The position numbers and the translations under genes were made by a program. 38,480 nt of DNA, taken from DASSBQ01 sp035250505. Lineage in GTDB: Bacteria; Nitrospirota; Nitrospiria; Nitrospirales; Nitrospiraceae. Shown here piece after piece: positions 33,718 to 38,480 of the stretch (positions are counted from its first letter, which is position 1; every line of letters begins with the position of its first letter). The notes under the pieces were generated by a model. It did not search any database. It saw nothing but the letters and a program-made list of their open reading frames with translations, and was not told where the DNA came from. The DNA lies in the NCBI GenBank assembly GCA_035250505.1, contig DATFFC010000013.1, positions 1-38,480 of the forward strand. Direction: 5' to 3'.

Positions 33718-34800
33718 ATGAGGCGAGCATTCAGCATAATCGGGACCCTTCTTGTGATAGCGGCTTCATCATATGGTACCGGCCTGGCATACCGGGATTA
33801 CTTTACCCCAGAACAGAAAGCACAACTGGCGAAGATTCAGACCGTAGGGTTGGAGGTGATCGCCCTGACCGACAAGGGGGCGGTGGATGCGACCGCGATC
33901 GGTGATGTCGTCTCGCGCCGGATGTCGGAACTCGGTTATACCATCGTGCGTGACGCGTCCAAGCCGGCGGACGTGGTCTTCAAAGTGAAATGTGAGCAGC
34001 GAAAGACGTGGGAAGGAACAACGGCGGCGGGCGGGGACGCCGATTTGCCGGATGCCCCGTCACGATTGTGGAAAGGCCCTGCGTGCCAGCTGACCTATGT
34101 GCTGGGAGGGTTGAAAATCAAGTGGCAGAAAGAGGTCCGGACGGATTTTGAGGACCCCGCCGGAGCGGCATCAAAGGAGCATTCGGGTGATGTCGGGAGC
34201 TTTGTCATGGCCAAGCTTCGGGAGAAATTAGAGGAGTACGACTTCCCTCTATGGATCACGGCTGAATGGGGCCAGCCGGACCGACTACTCAAGCTGCTGG
34301 ACGCGTCAGGAACACCGCAGATCAGGAAGCTGAGGCTCATCTCCGTCTTGGGAGAGATGGAGGCGGACGAGGCTCTTCCTCGGCTGCGGGAAGCGCTTAA
34401 AGACAAGGACTTGTCCAAACAGGCGGCATTGGCATTGGGCAACATGGGGAAGGAAGGGATTCCCATTTTGGTGGATATTTTGAAGCATTCGAAACAGCCG
34501 CAATTGCAGGCGGCGGCGGCGAAGGGCTTGGGAGATCTGGGCAATACGCACAACGATTCCTCGGTCGTACCGCCGCTGTTGGAGATGCTGGACGCTCCGG
34601 GCGTTGATATTATCGTTCAGACGGAAGTCGCCTGGGCGCTGGGGCGTGTACCGGACCGCCGTTCGGTCCAGCCATTGTTCGATCTCGATAAGAAGCTACA
34701 AAAGATCCGCAAGGATCCGCCTGATCCACAAATTAAGAAGCTCAAAGAAGCGGTGTTCTGGTCGATCAAGCAGGTCTATACCGAAGACCAGTACAGCTAG
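33718..34800 (+). CDS. Exported HEAT-repeat protein
   Basis: A 360-residue protein with an N-terminal signal peptide or anchor (MRRAFSIIGTLLVIAASSYG, no lipobox Cys). A mixed domain follows at about 25-180 (TVGLEVIALTDKGAVD, ELGYTIVRDASKPADVVFKV), and then HEAT repeats at about 185-345 (LRLISVLGEMEADEALPRLREAL, AALALGNMGKEGIPILVDIL, AAAKGLGDLG, VAWALGRVPDRRSVQPLFDL). It is likely periplasmic and protein-binding; the family of the first domain is not recognised. AGGAGG sits six bases before the ATG. It stands alone between intergenic regions. Confidence 0.78.
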   Translation: MRRAFSIIGTLLVIAASSYGTGLAYRDYFTPEQKAQLAKIQTVGLEVIALTDKGAVDATAIGDVVSRRMSELGYTIVRDASKPADVVFKVKCEQRKTWEGTTAAGGDADLPDAPSRLWKGPACQLTYVLGGLKIKWQKEVRTDFEDPAGAASKEHSGDVGSFVMAKLREKLEEYDFPLWITAEWGQPDRLLKLLDASGTPQIRKLRLISVLGEMEADEALPRLREALKDKDLSKQAALALGNMGKEGIPILVDILKHSKQPQLQAAAAKGLGDLGNTHNDSSVVPPLLEMLDAPGVDIIVQTEVAWALGRVPDRRSVQPLFDLDKKLQKIRKDPPDPQIKKLKEAVFWSIKQVYTEDQYS

Positions 34801-34932
34801 ACCAATATTTCTTGTAACACACTTGTTATCGGGAACTGCTCTCGGCGATCAACTGCCCGGAGTTGTGATGTTCTGCCCGCGGCGTGCGTTGCGCTGGAGG
34901 CATGGGAGTTGATCTAGGTCAGTCCAGCCTTA

Positions 34933-34961
34933 TTGACATTGCTCTCTTTCGCCCGTAAGTT
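34933..34961 (+). promoter_or_regulatory. Putative promoter of the substrate-binding protein gene
   Basis: Perfect TTGACA (34933-34938), a 17-base spacer and TAAGTT (34956-34961), a weak -10 similar to the TAAGGT seen before the OmpA-like gene at 6537. The predicted leader is about 115 bases long. Confidence 0.4.
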
Positions 34962-35081
34962 GACTGCCTCATCCTGCTACACAAGCAAGTGGCGTGCCAG
35001 TGTGGACTTGTATTCCCCGCGAGGCAGTTCTGCGCAGGCGACGTTCCCCTAAATTCTGTTCGACCACAAGGGAGGACCGAC

Positions 35082-36332
35082 ATGGCCAAGCTGTCGAGAA
35101 GAAGGTTTTTGCAGCTTTCTTTACTGGCAGGTGGCGGACTTGTCACCTCCGATTGGTTGGCTCAAATCGTCACCCCTCATGACTTCTCGCCAGCCGGCGC
35201 CGCCGAACCCATCAAGATCGGCATTCTTGATCCGCTGACGAGCCCCTATAAGACCTCTTCGATTCACGACGTTCATGGTGCGACGGTGGCGATGGATTCA
35301 TTCAACAAACGAGGAGGCGTGCTGGGCAGGCCTGTCACGCTGATCGAGGCCGATGATGCCTCGAACGTCGAGACCGCCGTGAAGGCCGCGCAGAAACTGC
35401 TGACCCAGGATCGTGTCGATGTTCTCATGGGCACCTTCAACGGCGACGTCGCGCTCGCGGTATCGGAAGTTGCCATGCGGGAAGATAAGCTGTTCATGGT
35501 CACGGGGGCTCATATCACGGAGCTTACAGGGGTGCGGTGTAATGCTCAGACATTCGTCTTTATGCCCAACGCGCGGATGATGGCTCAAGCCGTCGCTCCT
35601 TCCCTGACGAAGACGTACGGCAGCCGCTGGTACATGATCACAGCCGATACGGTGGACGGTCGATCCGCGTTGCAGGCGATGACGGGCGCACTGACCGAGC
35701 AGGGCGGAGAGGTCGTTGGTTCTTCAACCACCGCCTTCGGGGCGACGGATTTCTCAAACCCTATGACTGAAGCGCGCAAGGCCAAACCCGATGCGATAAT
35801 CCTCAATCTCTATGGATGGGACCTCGTGAACGCGCTCAAGTCCTATGCCAAGCTCGAGCTTGCCAAGGAGAAGATCGGCGTGGGCGGCATGATCGGTGGA
35901 GAACAGATCGGCCGTCCCCTCGGCTACGCGAATAATGCGGGTATTTGGGGATTGATATGGGATCCCAAAGTGAATACGGAAAGTTCGAAACGGTTTATTC
36001 AAGGTGTGATCGATAAATACCAGCATACGCCGACTTCACGATGCTATCTGGGATATGCGGCCATGACGCAAATTCTCGAGGCGATTGAGCGGGCCGGCAC
36101 GACGGATACCGCAGCCCTCATCAAAGCGCTGGAGGGCCATGAGTTTGACGGGCTGAAGGAAGGAAAATCCTATTTCAGGGCCACTGACCATCAACATGTA
36201 CAGGATGTCTTGGTGGGAGAAGCGTATGGGAAGGAGCTAGGGCTCGGGCATTACAAGATCATCGCGACCATAAGAAGCGATGCCGCTGTTCACGAAGCCG
36301 GCGAACAATCTTGCCGATTGGAGCATGGATGA
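35082..36332 (+). CDS. Tat-exported ABC-type substrate-binding protein (branched-chain amino acid/amide family)
   Basis: A 416-residue protein. The N-terminus has a twin-arginine signal SRRRFLQLSLLAGGGLV, so it should fold before export. The mature part is a type I periplasmic binding fold of the Leu/Ile/Val-amide-urea family (PIKIGILDPLTSPY..., DVHGATVAMDSFNKRGGVLGRPV, FVFMPNARMMAQAV, and the hinge GYAAMTQILEAIERAG). The ligand cannot be inferred. No permease or ATPase gene is next to it, so it is an orphan binding protein that either uses a distant transporter or serves sensing. ATG 35082 has GGGAGG nine bases upstream. It ends 7 bases from the convergent OmpA-lipoprotein gene. Confidence 0.88.
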   Translation: MAKLSRRRFLQLSLLAGGGLVTSDWLAQIVTPHDFSPAGAAEPIKIGILDPLTSPYKTSSIHDVHGATVAMDSFNKRGGVLGRPVTLIEADDASNVETAVKAAQKLLTQDRVDVLMGTFNGDVALAVSEVAMREDKLFMVTGAHITELTGVRCNAQTFVFMPNARMMAQAVAPSLTKTYGSRWYMITADTVDGRSALQAMTGALTEQGGEVVGSSTTAFGATDFSNPMTEARKAKPDAIILNLYGWDLVNALKSYAKLELAKEKIGVGGMIGGEQIGRPLGYANNAGIWGLIWDPKVNTESSKRFIQGVIDKYQHTPTSRCYLGYAAMTQILEAIERAGTTDTAALIKALEGHEFDGLKEGKSYFRATDHQHVQDVLVGEAYGKELGLGHYKIIATIRSDAAVHEAGEQSCRLEHG

Positions 36333-36339
36333 GCTTGGC

Positions 36340-38022
36340 TCACTGAACGCCGGGCCGATCCGGTATGGGGAGGGCAGCCATTCTTGGTCCGTTTCTCCTC
36401 GAACCTGGAGTCACGGTGCGCGAGGGAGTGGAGAATTGGGTCACGATAATCTCGATGCGGCGATTCCGTTGCCGGCCGGCTTCCGTCTGGTTGCTCGCCA
36501 GAGGCCTCTTGTCGGCAAGACCGACGGCTCTAACTCGGTCGGGCGAGGTCCCGCCGCTGATCAAAGCCTTCCTCGCACTATCGGCGCGTGCCCATGACCA
36601 TGCTCTATTGTCGGGAAACGTTTTTTTGAGCTCCTTGCTGATTGATTGATTGTCCGTATGGCCGGCTACTTGGATCGCCCGATCCTGAGCTTGCGCCAGC
36701 ATCTGTCCGATGCGTTGGAGCATCACCATTCCGTCCGGCTTGAGCGTCACTTCTTCCGGCGGGAAGAGCAACGCGGAAGACAACGACACCGATAGTTGGT
36801 TCCTGTCTTGGTGGATGGCCACCGCTCCTCTCGCCATGTCGTCCTGAAATGCCCGCACCAGCTCGTCTTTGGTCTGGTTCAAGGTGGCATGCTGATCCCC
36901 CGATCTGAACGGGGCCGGTTGCTGAGCGGGAGCGAGAGGTTCCTTCGACGTCGCCCTCTGGCTTCCCGGTTCGGACACCGTTTGTTGTTTTGCCGTCACA
37001 GGCTGTCCGGCCACCGTTTTCCGAGAGGCGGTATGGCGAAGGAGATTCTCCTGCTCCGTAACCAGGGTACGGAGCGTCTCCATTTCTCGTCCCTTCGCCG
37101 CCAGTTGCCGCTCGAGTTGGGAGGTCTGCTGTCTCGTCTGGGCCAGTTCCATATTGATGGTGGAGAGTTGGCTTACCAGGCGATCCCGATCGCCTCCGGC
37201 CCGCTTTAAGACTTGAAGCTGTTGCTCTCTTTCCACCGCCTGCTGCTCGAGCGCACTGACGCGTTGGCGCGCCAGCTTGAGCTCGGCGGCATAATTAGCC
37301 GATTCCATCGACAGTCTATGCTTCTCGTTCGCCAAACTTTGGAGATCCAAATCCTTTTGGGCGAGTTGTTTCTCGCCTGTCGCGATCCGTTCCTTGGCGT
37401 GGTTCAGAGCGAGGGTGGCACTGTGCAATTGGGTCGCTAGGCTCTCACGCTCCGCGGCGGCGCTCCGAAGGGCGCGGGCTTCGGTATCACGCTGCAGGAG
37501 CTGCGATTCCAATTCCGCTGCGCGGCGTCTCGCGCTCTCCATGTCGGCGGCCGCGACGGCGCGGCCGCGAAGGGATGTCAATTCCTGATCTCTCTTGGCG
37601 GCCTGTTGTTCGAGCGCCGTGATGCGCCCCCGGGCTTGAACGAGCTCCGCCGTGACTGCATCGCGCTGGGCGGCCAGGGTCCCGCCCTCGGCTGCGGCTT
37701 TACGAAGCTCATGGAGTTCCGCTTCCTTAATCGCGAGCAGGTCATCATACGATTTGGCGATGGGTTTTCCTTCGCGGTCGGCAAGTTTGCTCTCCAAGTC
37801 CCGCACCCGTTCGTGGAAATCACTGAGGGTCGCCAGTAGCTGCTGTCTCTCTTCCTGGAGCGCCAACAGTTGCCGTGCTTCAGGACTCGATGGGCGGGAA
37901 GCCGCCGGCGAAGCGGACGCCATCGTGGGGAGAGGAGCCTCAGTATGCCCGTGAGAAGCAGGATTGGCACAGCCGGCCATGGTCGCGCCCGCCAGCAGAA
38001 TCATGATCATCTTGCGGTTCAT
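36340..38022 (-). CDS. Coiled-coil OmpA-family lipoprotein
   Basis: A 560-residue outer-membrane or periplasmic lipoprotein. The signal peptide MNRKMIMILLAGATMAGC carries lipobox Cys18. A long coiled coil spans about 50-350, built from heptad-like Leu/Glu/Arg stretches with recurring words LEQQA-KRDQEL, LESQLLQRDTEARAL and ALEQQAVEREQQLQVL. After a Pro/Ser/Gln-rich hinge, the OmpA-like domain (about 440-545) has AGHTDNQS, FPDNRAWSWARADSARK and NRRIEIIV. It probably anchors to peptidoglycan at a distance. ATG 38022 has GGAGGGGAGG upstream; a 67-residue longer frame is rejected as it lacks a signal peptide. Confidence 0.88.
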   Translation of the reverse strand: MNRKMIMILLAGATMAGCANPASHGHTEAPLPTMASASPAASRPSSPEARQLLALQEERQQLLATLSDFHERVRDLESKLADREGKPIAKSYDDLLAIKEAELHELRKAAAEGGTLAAQRDAVTAELVQARGRITALEQQAAKRDQELTSLRGRAVAAADMESARRRAAELESQLLQRDTEARALRSAAAERESLATQLHSATLALNHAKERIATGEKQLAQKDLDLQSLANEKHRLSMESANYAAELKLARQRVSALEQQAVEREQQLQVLKRAGGDRDRLVSQLSTINMELAQTRQQTSQLERQLAAKGREMETLRTLVTEQENLLRHTASRKTVAGQPVTAKQQTVSEPGSQRATSKEPLAPAQQPAPFRSGDQHATLNQTKDELVRAFQDDMARGAVAIHQDRNQLSVSLSSALLFPPEEVTLKPDGMVMLQRIGQMLAQAQDRAIQVAGHTDNQSISKELKKTFPDNRAWSWARADSARKALISGGTSPDRVRAVGLADKRPLASNQTEAGRQRNRRIEIIVTQFSTPSRTVTPGSRRNGPRMAALPIPDRPGVQ

Positions 38023-38339
38023 GTGCCCTCCCCTCCAGGCAAAAAGACTGATTAGATTGCGTAGAGATGCTGGGATGTGGGACTGAAGATTACAATGCTG
38101 AAGCGAGAACAATGAATGCAGGAGAACCGGTACGGTTGACACGTTGAAGACGGCTCTCAGGATGGATATGCTCCTTACGCCATACGGTGTTCTACCCGGG
38201 TAAGGTAATCTCTTCGTCATCAAGATGCAACCGGGAGTTCATTGAAGCCGGAAATAATGGCGCGTTCCCCCCGGCCGCCGCCTCCATCGACACGTCAGGG
38301 ACGTTGCTTCTTGAGGATGTCGTCGTCATGTCAGTCGCC
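38023..38339. other. Upstream region and probable sequence junction
   Basis: From 38023 to about 38230 the sequence looks like the upstream region of the OmpA lipoprotein gene, with no clear gene. From somewhere in 38230-38330 composition changes to very GC-rich. Nothing here looks like an insertion sequence end or a target-site repeat. Confidence 0.5.
38194..38329 (-). pseudogene. Possible truncated 5' end of a permease-position gene
   Basis: A 45-codon frame starts at ATG 38329, ten bases after the stop of the upstream binding-protein fragment, where a sugar-ABC permease gene usually begins. The first ~23 codons (MTTTSSRSNVPDVSMEAAAG) are GC-rich; the remaining codons look like neighbouring host intergenic DNA, so the frame probably ends by chance at a junction. 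It shows no membrane segment. It could also be meaningless. Confidence 0.25.
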
Positions 38340-38480
38340 CTACTTGATGACCTGTTCGGCCTTGGTGAAGAAGGCGTCGACCGCAGCGTCCACGCTGCTC
38401 TGGCCGAAGGCGACCTGCTGGTAGAGCCGGTTCAGCTCGGTGGTCAGCGTGCCCAGGCCGGCCGGGTAGGTCGTGGTCGT
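38340..38480 (-). CDS. C-terminal fragment, probable sugar ABC-transporter substrate-binding protein (partial)
   Basis: The frame is open from the window edge and ends at TAG (38342-38340), giving 46 residues. They read like the C-terminal tail of an extracellular solute-binding protein (TTELNRLYQQVAFGQ, then VDAAVDAFFTKAEQVIK). Forty-four of 46 codons end in G or C, much higher than other genes here and like a high-GC actinobacterium. The identification rests on this short tail only. It may be an assembly chimera or transferred DNA. Confidence 0.5.
   Translation of the reverse strand, partial: TTTTYPAGLGTLTTELNRLYQQVAFGQSSVDAAVDAFFTKAEQVIK

Noticed and set aside
36340..38223. 67-residue N-terminal extension of the OmpA lipoprotein
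   Set aside because: It lacks a ribosome site and would bury the lipoprotein signal that begins at ATG 38022.

Overview
The window reads as about 38.2 kb of one moderately GC-rich Gram-negative-type chromosome, plus a short, compositionally different piece at the right edge. Gene content includes complex I, OmpA/lipoprotein envelope proteins, Tat-exported proteins, HEAT-repeat lipoproteins, PilZ proteins and a multi-PAS kinase. The complex I order A-B-C-D-G-I fits a Nitrospira-like (Nitrospirota) bacterium. That placement is inference from memory of the families; no search was possible.

Left end (1-6047, minus strand): a complex I operon nuoA-nuoB-nuoC-nuoD-nuoG-nuoI, with nuoI cut by the window edge. 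No nuoE or nuoF lies between nuoD and nuoG, and nuoI follows nuoG directly. Next come a small hypothetical gene, an exported OmpA/MotB-like protein (6555-8087) and a PriA homologue (8231-10573) that keeps its zinc cysteines but has lost its ATPase motifs. Then come a membrane protein, a CheY-like receiver, a NarL-type regulator and a six-PAS soluble histidine kinase (all minus strand). Together these look like a two-component signalling locus.

Middle (15994-26740): tRNA-Leu(GAG) and a divergent plus-strand run HAD phosphatase-queE-pepA-nagZ fire from back-to-back promoters that share one -35 sequence. They are followed by a tandem CCGH-motif protein with a PsiE-like membrane protein, a Pro/Ala-tailed protein, an APC amino-acid permease, a class I glutamine-amidotransferase-like hydrolase with a small exported partner, a hypothetical protein, and an M24 metallopeptidase whose promoter predicts a leaderless mRNA.

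Right part (26881-38022): an unusual TatA with a long Pro/Ala-rich linker and a second copy of its amphipathic helix; a HEAT lipoprotein; two tandem PilZ paralogues; and the protein-quality-control block tRNA-Leu(UAG)-tig-clpP-clpX. After these come an exported HEAT protein, an orphan Tat-dependent ABC substrate-binding protein and a coiled-coil OmpA lipoprotein. The last ~150-220 bases encode, with almost exclusively G/C third positions, the C-terminus of what looks like a sugar-ABC binding protein and the start of a next gene that breaks off. This is probably a chimeric junction or a recent transfer.

No rRNA, CRISPR array, insertion sequence or prophage was seen. Convincing intrinsic terminators (stem plus U-tract) are scarce. 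Several convergent gene pairs are 5-26 bp from each other or overlapping. The strongest leads are the ATPase-dead PriA, the duplicated TatA helix, the CCGH tandem domain, the apparently leaderless transcripts and the right-edge junction.
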